Below are positions 35,693 to 43,882 of a DNA stretch of 64,000 bases, in pieces. The position numbers and the translations under genes were made by a program. The stretch is from assembly GCA_020249435.1 (NCBI GenBank), contig JADCFQ010000051.1, forward strand, positions 16,038-80,037. The letters are read 5' to 3'. Position 1 is the stretch's first letter. Every line of letters starts with the position of its first letter. The DNA comes from Roseomonas sp. Its GTDB lineage: Bacteria; Pseudomonadota; Alphaproteobacteria; Acetobacterales; Acetobacteraceae. Below the pieces are notes generated by a model. The model had not been told where the DNA came from and did no database searches. It saw nothing but the letters and a program-made list of their open reading frames with translations.

Positions 35693-37381
35693 TCACGCGA
35701 TGGGCAGCAACACCGTAAAGCGCGCGCCGGTCACGGTGCCGGCGGCATCCCGGATATTCTCGGCGGAGATGCGCCCGCGCAGGCCCTCCACAATCTGGCG
35801 ACTGATGGAAAGGCCGAGACCGGAATGCTGGCCGAAGCGCTCCCCGCTCGGGCGTTCGGAATAGAAACGCTCAAAAATGCTCTCAAGCTTCTGTTCGGGA
35901 ATGCCGGGGCCTTCATCTTCCACCACCACTTCCAGCATGGCGCCGGCAGGGCGCGCTGTGACTTTCACCATGCCGCGCGGCGGGCTGAAGGAAAGCGCAT
36001 TACCCAGAAGGTTTCGAAACACCTGCACAATGCGCCCTTCAACGCCGCGCACCACCAAGGGGCCTTCGGGCGCTTCCAGTACGACCATCGGGTCATCATC
36101 ATCACGCGTGGCGGCGTGCAAATCAGAAAGCGCCGCCAGGATGGGCGCGACATCCACGGGGGTTGAGATGGTGCGCGACAGCTCCGCATCCACGCGCGAT
36201 GAATCGCTAATATCGCCGATCAGCCGATCCATGCGCACCGCATCATCGGCAATGATGGCGAGCAGCCTGTTACGACTAACCGGGTCTTCCACGCGGCGGA
36301 GCGTTTCAATGGCGCTCCGCACACTTGTCAGCGGATTGCGCAATTCATGCGCGACATCGGCAGCGAAGCGTTCATTCGCGTCAATCCGCGCCCAAAGCGC
36401 GCGGGCGGAGTTCTGCAAATCCCTTGCCAGCACACCGATTTCGTCATTGCGCTTCAGCAGCGCATCAGGGACGGATTGCGCGCGGCCTTCACCTTCACGA
36501 ATGCGTTGCGTCGCACGCGCCAGGTCAAGCATGGGTGTCGCGATGGTGCGCGCCAGATAGAGCGACAACGCGACCGTCAGGATCAGCGCGGTTGCGAAGA
36601 GCAGCAGGACTGACGCGCGGATTTCAAAGAGCCGCCGATCCACTTCGCGCGCCTCACGCGTCAGCAACACAATGCCAACACTTTGCGTGCCTCGGCGCGC
36701 CGGTTCGGCAACACTCACCAGCAGGCGGCCATCGGCGCTGCGGCGGATATAGGGGGTGACGCCGCCTTCCAGCGCCATGCGCAATTCTTCCCGCCGATCA
36801 GGGCCAAGATCGGGCTGCCAATCGAAATCCGGCGCATCGGGCGCGCTATCCACCACCATCCCTGAGCCGCCGCGCCCGCGCAGCAGGGCAGGGAACATGC
36901 CAACCAGCTTTTCGTAGACACCGGCGACGGTTGAGGTCAGCGCGCCGCGCGGTTCCGGCGGCGGCAGGGGTTCGGCAATCACCGCGCCGCCCACACCATC
37001 ACGAATCCGGCTATCGGCGACCAATAGGCCGGCGGTGTCCAACAACCGCGCCTGGGTATTGGGCGAAGGGTCCACCAGGCGCCGCAGCAAGGGCCGCGCC
37101 GCTTCCAATTGCAGCACATAGCGTTCGCCTTCCGGCCGCACCGCGGCTTCAGCGATGGCGCCGGCATAGATGCGCGCCTGGGTGCGCATGGCCTCAACCT
37201 CCGCGCCCAAAAGCGCGTTCTGATATTGGTCGAGGTAAAGGAGGGACGCCGCGAGCAAGGCCGGCGGCAGCGCATTCAGCAGCAGAATGCGCCTGAGCAG
37301 CGGGGAGAAGCCGCGCTTGGCTTGTTCCGGCGCGGCCTCGGCTTCCGATAGGCGATCGAGCGGCGGGGAGGTATCGGGCAC
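35693..37381 (-). CDS. chvG: ChvG-type sensor histidine kinase
   Basis: This 562-residue membrane kinase has helices near 30-50 and 257-277 framing a periplasmic stimulus domain, then a HAMP linker (about 280-335), the phospho-acceptor H345 in FAADVAHELRNPLTSVRSAI, and an ATPase domain with NLLGNALSFS, DEGPGIPE and GQHSGLGLSISRQIVEGLRG. The long periplasmic part and the HATPase pattern match ChvG, which senses acid and envelope state. The cognate regulator chvI is usually just upstream but is not here. The gene upstream on the same strand encodes a DUF805 protein. No hprK-like gene follows. Confidence 0.85.
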   Translation of the reverse strand: MPDTSPPLDRLSEAEAAPEQAKRGFSPLLRRILLLNALPPALLAASLLYLDQYQNALLGAEVEAMRTQARIYAGAIAEAAVRPEGERYVLQLEAARPLLRRLVDPSPNTQARLLDTAGLLVADSRIRDGVGGAVIAEPLPPPEPRGALTSTVAGVYEKLVGMFPALLRGRGGSGMVVDSAPDAPDFDWQPDLGPDRREELRMALEGGVTPYIRRSADGRLLVSVAEPARRGTQSVGIVLLTREAREVDRRLFEIRASVLLLFATALILTVALSLYLARTIATPMLDLARATQRIREGEGRAQSVPDALLKRNDEIGVLARDLQNSARALWARIDANERFAADVAHELRNPLTSVRSAIETLRRVEDPVSRNRLLAIIADDAVRMDRLIGDISDSSRVDAELSRTISTPVDVAPILAALSDLHAATRDDDDPMVVLEAPEGPLVVRGVEGRIVQVFRNLLGNALSFSPPRGMVKVTARPAGAMLEVVVEDEGPGIPEQKLESIFERFYSERPSGERFGQHSGLGLSISRQIVEGLRGRISAENIRDAAGTVTGARFTVLLPIA

Positions 37382-37430
37382 GCGGCTTCCTTAACGCGGA
37401 AAGCGCGCCAGGGAAATCACGCCGCGCGGT

Positions 37431-37967
37431 TCAGCCCCGGCGAATGGGCGGCACACTGCCCCCGCCCTGAGGTGGCGGCGGCGGTGCGCCCCACCCCCCG
37501 GAAGGTGGCGGCGGAGGCCCTTGCGGCTGCCAGCCCCCCGGCGCCTGCGGCGGATAGCCCCCACCGTAACCTCCGGGCGGCAATTCCGGCGCCAGAGGGT
37601 CAGGCCCGAAGCGATTATAGCCCGGCGTGCCGCGCAGAAAGCCCGCGACGATGAAGGCCCAAAGCCAGCCGATCAGGGGGATGAAATTCACCAGCACCCA
37701 CCAGCCGGATTTGTCGCGGTCATGCCAGCGCTTGGCTTGCCCGGCGAGGCCCACCCACAGCCCGGCCAAGGAGGCGATGATGGAAAATGCCCCCATATTC
37801 AGATCAGCCATGCCTGACTTGTCCGGCAGGGCATTCCTGGCGCCGAAGAACTGCGCATCAAGCGCGCTGGCGGCGATATTGATGCCAATCGGGATCAGAA
37901 AATAGAAAATCCACCAAGTCTTGCGGCTGATGCGGCCATTGAAGCTGAACCATTGCGCCAGGGTCAT
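37431..37967 (-). CDS. DUF805 membrane protein, copy 1 with Pro/Gly-rich tail
   Basis: This 178-residue DUF805 protein opens MTLAQWFSFNGRISRKTWW. Four hydrophobic helices follow with the family block AGQAKRWHDRDKSGWW, and the core ends near GYNRFGPDPLAP. A proline/glycine-rich tail of about 50 residues, from GGYGGGYPPQAPGG to the stop, is absent in the two neighbours. The function of DUF805 proteins is unknown; they are small membrane proteins. It is the most downstream of three tandem copies on the minus strand. The ATG at 37967 is preceded by GAGGAACAAGCCC, a good ribosome-binding site. Confidence 0.85.
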   Translation of the reverse strand: MTLAQWFSFNGRISRKTWWIFYFLIPIGINIAASALDAQFFGARNALPDKSGMADLNMGAFSIIASLAGLWVGLAGQAKRWHDRDKSGWWVLVNFIPLIGWLWAFIVAGFLRGTPGYNRFGPDPLAPELPPGGYGGGYPPQAPGGWQPQGPPPPPSGGWGAPPPPPQGGGSVPPIRRG

Positions 37968-37990
37968 GGGCTTGTTCCTCAATCCTTGAG
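37966..37990. repeat. Identical spacer repeat between DUF805 genes
   Basis: A 25-base stretch spanning a DUF805 start codon and its leader occurs identically at 37966-37990 and 38517-38541. On the minus strand it holds CTCAAGGATTGAGGAAC, a 5-bp inverted repeat plus ribosome-binding site. Flanking bases (AAGCTACT, GGCGAAGGCG) are also shared. It marks the unit of a tandem duplication of about 550 bases. Confidence 0.8.
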
Positions 37991-37996
37991 GTGAAG

Positions 37997-38518
37997 CTAC
38001 TGAGGCGAAGGCGGGAGTGCAATATTCGTGACGGGCGGCGCGAGTGGATCGGGGCCGAAGCGGTTGGGGCCGCGTGTGCCGGGTTGAAGCCCAGCCGAAA
38101 GTATTGTGATAGGCAGCAAAAAAAGCGTCATACCAGCAAAAAAGCCTGCGATCCCACGGTAATCCCAGCGACTGGAACCATCCAGATCGCCCAACGAAAG
38201 AAAAAAGTCGAACAGGATGAAAAAATAATTCGGGACAAAAAGGAGAATAATCCACCAGCAGGATTGGTCTTGATCGTGCCAACGTTTGGTCAGGCCGGCA
38301 AAGCCAATCCAGAGTATCACCAGTCCAAGAACCTTGAACACCGTTATGATGATGTATTCCACAACGCTGGATTTCTGGGGTGTCTCTACGCCGAGTAAGA
38401 TAATTCGCCGCGCTTCGACTAGCACGCCCAGAAGGCAGATCGGCATCAGGCAATAGAAAATCCACCATGTCTTGCGACTGATGCGGCCCCTGTGGCTGAA
38501 CCATTGCGCCAGGGTCAT
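37997..38518 (-). CDS. DUF805 membrane protein, copy 2
   Basis: This 173-residue paralogue starts MTLAQWFSHRGRISRKTWW and keeps the family blocks GLTKRWHDQDQSCWW and GPNRFGPDPLAP. The middle is strongly changed and its DNA is noticeably richer in A and T than the flanks. Four to five hydrophobic helices are visible. It lacks the Pro/Gly tail of copy 1 and ends NIALPPSPQ, nearly the same as the end of copy 3. The function is unknown. Confidence 0.8.
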   Translation of the reverse strand: MTLAQWFSHRGRISRKTWWIFYCLMPICLLGVLVEARRIILLGVETPQKSSVVEYIIITVFKVLGLVILWIGFAGLTKRWHDQDQSCWWIILLFVPNYFFILFDFFLSLGDLDGSSRWDYRGIAGFFAGMTLFLLPITILSAGLQPGTRGPNRFGPDPLAPPVTNIALPPSPQ

Positions 38519-38550
38519 GGGCTTGTTCCTCAATCCTTGAGCAAAAGCTA

Positions 38551-39048
38551 CTAAGGCGAAGGCGACTGGGCAATATTCGTGGCGGGCAGTGGTGCGAGTG
38601 GCTCGGGACCGTAGCGGTTGGGGCCAGGTGTGCCGGGCTGAAAGCCCGCAACGAAGAAAGACCAAAGCGAGCCGAGGATTGGGATGAAATAGACCAATAC
38701 CCACGATGGCAAAGCTAGTGGAAGGAATACCAATGCAAGAAGAGAACCCTTTATACGGACTGCCAAAATGAGAAAAAACCAAACTCCAACGAAGGGAGGA
38801 ATCATGGCTAAACAAGCCCACCAGCCAGTTCTGTCCAGGTCATGCCAGCGCTTCACCTGTCCCGAGAAGCCCAGTATGTAAGTAGATAAAACTACGATGG
38901 AAACAACTGATATCTGATCTCTTTCTAGGAAATAGGCGTCAAATAGCCCCGCAGCAATAATGAAACCATTCGGAAGCAGAAAATAGTAAACCCACCAAGT
39001 CTTGCGGCTGATGCGGCCGTTGAAGCTGAACCATTGAGCCAAGGTCAT
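38551..39048 (-). CDS. DUF805 membrane protein, copy 3
   Basis: This 165-residue first copy of the tandem set starts MTLAQWFSFNGRISRKTWW and has SGQVKRWHDLDRTGWW, then GPNRYGPEPLAP and the end NIAQSPSP. Its middle (around DNA 38690-38950) is AT-richer than the window average. The leader differs from the 25-base repeat before copies 1 and 2. Together with them it forms an array where N terminus, RWHD block and C-terminal GPNR block are kept and the helices diverge. The function is unknown. Confidence 0.82.
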   Translation of the reverse strand: MTLAQWFSFNGRISRKTWWVYYFLLPNGFIIAAGLFDAYFLERDQISVVSIVVLSTYILGFSGQVKRWHDLDRTGWWACLAMIPPFVGVWFFLILAVRIKGSLLALVFLPLALPSWVLVYFIPILGSLWSFFVAGFQPGTPGPNRYGPEPLAPLPATNIAQSPSP

Positions 39049-39105
39049 GGGCTTTTTCCCAATGCTTTATGGAAAGAATAGACCCTATCAGCGCCCACGG
39101 GATTC

Positions 39106-39756
39106 TCAGCCCCCCAACAACAACCCTGGCAGTCCCGCCATATCCGCAAAAGTCTCCGCGCCATGCGCCGCCAGCACCGCAGCCGGGCTTTCATGGCAGA
39201 AACCCATCACACGGCAGCCCGCCGCACGGCCCGCGCGCACGCCGGGCACGCTGTCCTCAATCACCACGCAATCCTCAGGCGCCGCACCGCAAGCCGCTGC
39301 CGCCGCCAGATAGATATCCGGCCAGGGTTTCGGGCGCGGCACATCCTCATAGGAAAACACCCGCCCGGCGAATATCTGCGCCAAGCCCAGGCTCCGCATC
39401 TTGGCCGCCAATTCAAAGCGTGCGGAATTGGATGCCACCGCCACCGGCATGCCCGCTGCCGCCAAGGCACGCACCGCTTCCACAGCACCTGGAATAGCCA
39501 GCGTTTCTTCCGCCATCCGCCGCGCGATCAGGGTCGAGATTTCCTGCCCCCAATCCGGCGGCAGCAGCCCAACACGCGCTTCAATGCGCGGCAGCATATC
39601 GGGCAGCGCCATACCCAAAAATGTCTCTCGCGCTTCGGCTGCCGTCATGGGCCAGCCGCGCAAGGTCATTTCCTCGGCCACAATGCTATTCACCACCCAT
39701 TCAGTGTCGGCGAGGACACCATCGCAATCAAACAGGATGGCGGCGGGGCGCTTCAT
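39106..39756 (-). CDS. HAD-family hydrolase (phosphoglycolate phosphatase/beta-PGM type)
   Basis: This 216-residue haloacid-dehalogenase phosphatase has nucleophile D10 and acid D12 in LFDCDGVLADTE, motif II SNSARFEL, motif III lysine in PRPKPWPDIYL, and motif IV VIEDSVPGVRAGRAAG. The helical cap is of type C1 between motifs I and II. The fold points to a sugar phosphate or 2-phosphoglycolate substrate; specificity is not visible. Its ATG overlaps the ferrochelatase stop by ATGA, so the two are translated together. Confidence 0.85.
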   Translation of the reverse strand: MKRPAAILFDCDGVLADTEWVVNSIVAEEMTLRGWPMTAAEARETFLGMALPDMLPRIEARVGLLPPDWGQEISTLIARRMAEETLAIPGAVEAVRALAAAGMPVAVASNSARFELAAKMRSLGLAQIFAGRVFSYEDVPRPKPWPDIYLAAAAACGAAPEDCVVIEDSVPGVRAGRAAGCRVMGFCHESPAAVLAAHGAETFADMAGLPGLLLGG

Positions 39757-40883
39757 GCCTCGGCTTTGGCGCGTGTCAGGTTTTCAACGCGCAGCTTCTC
39801 ATGCGGGCAATCGCGATGCTGCTTCGGGCATTGCCGCCCGCCACCGAAGGAACAAAGGCTCCGCCCGGATTGCAGCGCACCGCGCACCAGCCCGGCCAAG
39901 GATGCGATAAAGGCCGGATCACTATTCTGCGCCGGCACGCGGAAATAGCCGGGAATGCCGAGATGCTCAGCCTCTTCCCGGTATTCCACATCCAATTCCA
40001 CCAGGGTTTCGGAATGTTCGGAAACGAAGGCGATGGGGCAGATCAGGATCGCCACTTTTTCTTCCGCCGCGCGTTCAATCTCGCCTTCCGTGGAAGGGCC
40101 GATCCAGACCTGCGGCGTCACGCGTGATTGATAGCAGACAATGTGATCAAGCTCCGGCATCGCCAATTCGGCAACCACGGCAGCGACCGTTTGTTCCACC
40201 TGCCATTGATAGGGATCGCCCGCTTTCACAATCGATTCCGGCAGGCCATGGGCTGAGAATAATACGCGGAGCGGCACTTCTGCCGGCAATTCCGCGCGCG
40301 CCTTGGCATAGGCTTCACGCACCAGCCGCGCGGTGGCCGTGGCAAAAGCCTGATCCGAATGCCAGCAGCACAAGGCGGTGGTCGGTACATCAAGCCCGAT
40401 CTTGCGCGTCGCATCCTGCCAGGCCACCAGGCTTGATCCCGTGGTGGTGGTGGAAAATTGCGGATAAAGCGGGACCAGCAAAATGCGATCCGGCGCCCAG
40501 TCCTTCACGGCACGGGCGCATTCATCGCTCATCGGGTGCCAATAGCGCATGGCAACGAAGCAGCGGGTTTCCGTCCCAGCTTCATCCGCCAAGGCGACTT
40601 CCAGGCTGCGCGCCTGTTCTTCGGTAAGTTCCAATAGCGGCGAACGCCCGCCCAGCACGGCGTAGTTTTCCTGTGCCGGCTTGGTGCGGCGCCAGGCGAT
40701 CAGCCGGCCAAGCCAGGGGCGCACAAAGCCTGGCACGCGCAGAATGGCTGGGTCCGTGAAAAGGTTCACCAGGAATGGCCGCACGCTTTCCGGCGCATCG
40801 GGTCCGCCGAGGTTGAACAGCACAATAGCCAGGCGCTGGCGGCGCGGCGATGCGGGCATCATCTGATCCATGCGCCCGCACAT
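39753..40883 (-). CDS. hemH: Ferrochelatase
   Basis: This protein of up to 376 residues inserts ferrous iron into protoporphyrin IX in the last step of haem synthesis. It has LFNLGGPDAPESVRPFLVNLF, LVPLYPQFSTTTTGSS, the catalytic histidine in LFSAHGLPESIVKAGDPYQ, and QSRVTPQVWIGPST, with the conserved glutamate in PIAFVSEHSETLVELD. Starts at 40883, 40871, 40862 and 40859 are all possible; the longest is given. The C terminus carries three cysteines within 16 residues (C-x7-C-x6-C), possibly part of the 2Fe-2S type described in some bacterial ferrochelatases. Confidence 0.93.
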   Translation of the reverse strand: MCGRMDQMMPASPRRQRLAIVLFNLGGPDAPESVRPFLVNLFTDPAILRVPGFVRPWLGRLIAWRRTKPAQENYAVLGGRSPLLELTEEQARSLEVALADEAGTETRCFVAMRYWHPMSDECARAVKDWAPDRILLVPLYPQFSTTTTGSSLVAWQDATRKIGLDVPTTALCCWHSDQAFATATARLVREAYAKARAELPAEVPLRVLFSAHGLPESIVKAGDPYQWQVEQTVAAVVAELAMPELDHIVCYQSRVTPQVWIGPSTEGEIERAAEEKVAILICPIAFVSEHSETLVELDVEYREEAEHLGIPGYFRVPAQNSDPAFIASLAGLVRGALQSGRSLCSFGGGRQCPKQHRDCPHEKLRVENLTRAKAEA

Positions 40884-40954
40884 GACATGCGCGGGCCGGG
40901 GGTCAAGGGTTCAAACCGCCCAGGGGAGCGTTTTTTCACCCCCAAGTGGCAGAT

Positions 40955-41467
40955 TCAGGCATTTCCCTGCACAGGGGCGGCGGCGGCCTGCTGCTGAGCG
41001 CGGCGATTCTGCCAAAGGGCGACGAAATCAATCGGCGCCAGCATCACGGGCGGGAAACCGCCATCGCGCGTCACCTCGGCCAGGATATTGCGCGCGAAGG
41101 GGAACAATAGGCGCGGGCATTCCACCAGCAGCACGGGTTCCATCATCTCGGGCGCGATGCCATTCAGAGTGAAAATGCCGCAATAGACCAGCTCGGCAAT
41201 GAAGGCCTTGGTTTCGGTACCAATCTTGGCTTCGCAGCGGATTTCCAGCGTGACCTCAAAATTCTCCTGGCCTTCCTGCAGGCGGCGGGCCTGGACATCC
41301 AGCGCAATGTCAACCTTGGGTGCTTCGCGGAGGTTGATGAAGATCTGCGGCGCGCCCGGCACTTCGAAGGAGAGATCCTTGGTGTATTGCAGATTGAGCG
41401 TGATGGGGCTGGGCGCCATTTGGCCGGGACCATTGGCGGGCCGAGGGGCGGCGGTTTGTTCGGACAT
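40955..41467 (-). CDS. secB: Protein-export chaperone SecB
   Basis: This 170-residue tetrameric chaperone keeps secreted proteins unfolded and hands them to SecA. Conserved segments are LNLQYTKDLSFEVPGAP, AKIGTETKAFIAELVYCGIFTL, VECPRLLFPFARNILAEVTRDGGFPP and PIDFVALWQNR. The tail is rich in Gln and Ala. ATG 41467 gives the usual short N terminus MSEQTAAP; the frame is open further upstream but without family content. The gene is separate from ferrochelatase by about 70 bases and from lolA by 90. Confidence 0.95.
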   Translation of the reverse strand: MSEQTAAPRPANGPGQMAPSPITLNLQYTKDLSFEVPGAPQIFINLREAPKVDIALDVQARRLQEGQENFEVTLEIRCEAKIGTETKAFIAELVYCGIFTLNGIAPEMMEPVLLVECPRLLFPFARNILAEVTRDGGFPPVMLAPIDFVALWQNRRAQQQAAAAPVQGNA

Positions 41468-41557
41468 GACAAAGCCTTTCGAAGCGGGGGCGGGCAGGAC
41501 CGCCCATTCGCGCCGCGCGGTAGCACGCGGGGGGCAGGGCGGCAAACCAGGGCCGAA

Positions 41558-42202
41558 CTACCTTCCCCCCGCCCCACCCGGCTCAAAAAACTGCGGATGG
41601 TTGAACTGGAACATGCGCGCATTCAGCGCCAGGCCGGTTTCAATCTGCGTCAGCGTCACGCGGGTTTCGCGCCCCTGGGCATCCAGCACCGCCCATTGGC
41701 GCAATTCCAACGGTTCCGGCTGGAAAACCAGGGTCAAGGACCCCTCACGCGGGTCATTGGTGCGGAGCAGGGTCACGCGCAGAAACCCGCCATCGCGCTG
41801 GACGCGGCTGATGGTGACATCGCCCGAAAGCCGGATTTCTGGGCGCAGCAGCAGCCCAAGCGGTGTGGCATTGGTGGGCAGCGTGGTCGGCGCCTTCAAT
41901 TCCCGATCATAGAGCAGGAATTGGTTGCCATCCGCCACCAGCAGCAGCGGCTCCGGCGGGTCATAATCAAACCGCATCCGCCCAGGGCGGGAGATATAGG
42001 CCCAGCCCTGCGCGGACGCGCCATTCTGCGCGATTTGTAGAAACCGGGCGCGCAGCGTGGTCAGCCGGTTCAAATAGGCCTCAATGGTCGCGATATCGCG
42101 CCGGTCACGTTCGGAAAGCGCCGCCGCCTGGGGCTGAGCCAGGGCGGGGAGCGGCAGCAAAAGCGGGGCGGCAAGCAGGGCGCGGCGGAACATGGCCCTC
42201 AT
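41558..42202 (-). CDS. lolA: Outer-membrane lipoprotein carrier LolA-type protein
   Basis: This 214-residue periplasmic protein has a Sec signal MFRRALLAAPLLLPLPALAQ. It begins the mature part with RRDIATIEAYLNRLTTLRARF and has GWAYISRPGRMRFDYDPPEPLLLVADG, the LolA-like sequence that precedes a half-open beta barrel. It should carry lipoproteins across the periplasm. ATG 42202 and ATG 42193 are both possible starts. The upstream open frame (to 42376) lies across the divergent CMD gene leader and is not coding. The gene is a neighbour of secB, another export factor. Confidence 0.85.
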   Translation of the reverse strand: MRAMFRRALLAAPLLLPLPALAQPQAAALSERDRRDIATIEAYLNRLTTLRARFLQIAQNGASAQGWAYISRPGRMRFDYDPPEPLLLVADGNQFLLYDRELKAPTTLPTNATPLGLLLRPEIRLSGDVTISRVQRDGGFLRVTLLRTNDPREGSLTLVFQPEPLELRQWAVLDAQGRETRVTLTQIETGLALNARMFQFNHPQFFEPGGAGGR

Positions 42203-42293
42203 GTGGACCGGCTGGGCGCGAAGGGGAAGGCCCCCGGCGCTTGCCTGATCGCCCCGGCGCGCTAGCTTGCCCCCGCACCAGAAGGGGTAGGCC

Positions 42294-43070
42294 ATGACAC
42301 AACGCGATGATTTGAACCGCTTGGGCAGGGCTGAGCGCGCTGAGATTTTCGGCGCGGGCGAAGCGGCGCTTGCCAATGGCGCCTTTGGCTTTGGCGACCT
42401 GATGGCTGAACTTGTCTATGGCAATATCTGGAACCGCCCCGGCCTGTCCCGCCAGGAACGCATGGCAGTGACGCTGGCGGTGCTCTGTTCCGTGCAAAAC
42501 CAGGTGCAGCTTCGCCGCCATGTCGCGGCTGCGCTGAAGCTTGGCCTGACGCCGCGCGCCATTGTAGAAATCCTGATCCAGATCGGCATTTATCGCGGCT
42601 TCGCGGCATCGGAAACCGCACTGGAAACCGCACTCGCTGTCTTTGCCGAGGAAGGCATCACGCTTGAGAAGGACGCACCACGCAGCGATACGTTGGAAGC
42701 GTTGATGGCGCGCGGTCAGGATTTGCAAGCCGCGCTACACGCGGAACGCCGGCATGAAGGGCATGCTTCGCCAGATAATCCTGTCACGGGCAGCATTTAT
42801 CCGCTGGTGGTGCAGTATTGTTATGGCGAGATCTGGGACCGGCCAGGGCTGGATCGGCGCTTGCGCGCACTTTGCGCCGTGGCGTCCTTTGCCGCGCTGG
42901 ATCATGATATTCTGCTGCGCAAATTCATCCTGTCGGCGCTGAATATCGGCGCCAGCCGAAATGACATTATCGAAGCGCTGATTCAGGGCGGGCCCTACAA
43001 TGGCTTTGCCTTCATGCTGAAGGCGCTGAATATTGCGCAGGAAGCCTTTGCCGGCTTGGACAAGGCGTGA
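42294..43070 (+). CDS. Tandem carboxymuconolactone-decarboxylase-domain protein
   Basis: This 258-residue protein is made of two CMD/AhpD-like repeats. The first has GNIWNRPGLSRQERMAVTLAVL and LTPRAIVEILIQIGIYRGF. The second has GEIWDRPGLDRRLRALCAVASF and ASRNDIIEALIQGGPYNGF. The C-x-x-C thiol pair of AhpD is absent from both, so a peroxidase role is unlikely; it is closer to lactone decarboxylases with unknown substrate. AAGGGGTAG precedes ATG 42294. The next gene overlaps its stop by GTGA. Confidence 0.85.
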   Translation: MTQRDDLNRLGRAERAEIFGAGEAALANGAFGFGDLMAELVYGNIWNRPGLSRQERMAVTLAVLCSVQNQVQLRRHVAAALKLGLTPRAIVEILIQIGIYRGFAASETALETALAVFAEEGITLEKDAPRSDTLEALMARGQDLQAALHAERRHEGHASPDNPVTGSIYPLVVQYCYGEIWDRPGLDRRLRALCAVASFAALDHDILLRKFILSALNIGASRNDIIEALIQGGPYNGFAFMLKALNIAQEAFAGLDKA

Positions 43071-43882
43071 AGCCCGGCATGCCAAGGATCAGGCTTTACC
43101 TGGCGTTGATTTTCACTGTGCTGCTTTCGGCCTGTGCTGTAGCACCGCCCGCACCACGGGAAGCGCCGCTTTCCTACCCGCCCCTCGTGCGTGAGAGGAT
43201 GCTCCGCATCGCCATTGCGGAATGGGAAGAATGGGGGCGGCAAGTGTCAGACCGGCCTCCAGGCCCCGCGCAGGAATCGGACCCCGCCGGCTTTCCGCGC
43301 CTGCAAGCCTATTGGCAGGTGGTGCCGGAGGGCCGCGCCATCATCACGCGCAATCGCGCCTATTTCCGCGCGGGGTATGCAGGGCAATGGCAGCAGGATG
43401 CCTGGTCAGCTGCCTTCATTTCCTTCGTGATGCAAAAAGCCGGAATTGATGCGCGGGAATTCAAGCCCTCTGCCGCGCATGGCACCAGCATTGATGGCAT
43501 GATCGCCGATGCGCGGGAATTTCCGGATCAGGCGCCCTTCATCCCGCATCGCGTGCAAGATCGCGTTGCGGCGCCGGGGGATTTGCTCTGCGCCGATCGG
43601 TCGCGCTGGCCGCTTGCGCATTGGCGGGAACGCGCCACGGATCAGGGGCGGTTTCGGCCCATGCATTGCGATATTGTCATCCGCAACCATCACGGCATGG
43701 TGGAAGCCATTGGCGGGAATATCCAGGATGCGGTGACCATGGCGCGCTTCCCCACCGACCGGCGCGGCATTTTGCTGCCCGCCCCCCCTGGCGCGCCGCA
43801 ATGGTTCGCCATATTCGAAAACCGCCTGGGGCGACTGCCGCCCTGGAACGCTTTGCCCAACCCGGAGGCTTCCCGCCCGTGA
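43067..43882 (+). CDS. DUF2272 lipoprotein
   Basis: This 271-residue lipoprotein has signal IRLYLALIFTVLLSAC with lipobox LSAC (C23 from the GTG start, C19 from ATG 43079). A DUF2272 domain follows, with QWQQDAWSAAFISFVMQKAG, FIPHRVQDRVAAPGDLLCADR, RPMHCDIVIRNHHGMVEAIGGN. The layout recalls CHAP/NlpC-type amidases, where a Cys-His pair acts on peptidoglycan, but activity is not proven. The GTG at 43067 overlaps the previous stop; ATG 43079 is an equally possible start. The next gene overlaps its own stop by GTGA. Confidence 0.8.
   Translation: MKPGMPRIRLYLALIFTVLLSACAVAPPAPREAPLSYPPLVRERMLRIAIAEWEEWGRQVSDRPPGPAQESDPAGFPRLQAYWQVVPEGRAIITRNRAYFRAGYAGQWQQDAWSAAFISFVMQKAGIDAREFKPSAAHGTSIDGMIADAREFPDQAPFIPHRVQDRVAAPGDLLCADRSRWPLAHWRERATDQGRFRPMHCDIVIRNHHGMVEAIGGNIQDAVTMARFPTDRRGILLPAPPGAPQWFAIFENRLGRLPPWNALPNPEASRP

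Noticed and set aside
37431..38651. A 406-codon single protein covering two DUF805 copies
   Set aside because: The upstream part is copy 2 and copy 3 DNA read in another frame. The true protein begins at 37967 with the conserved DUF805 start.
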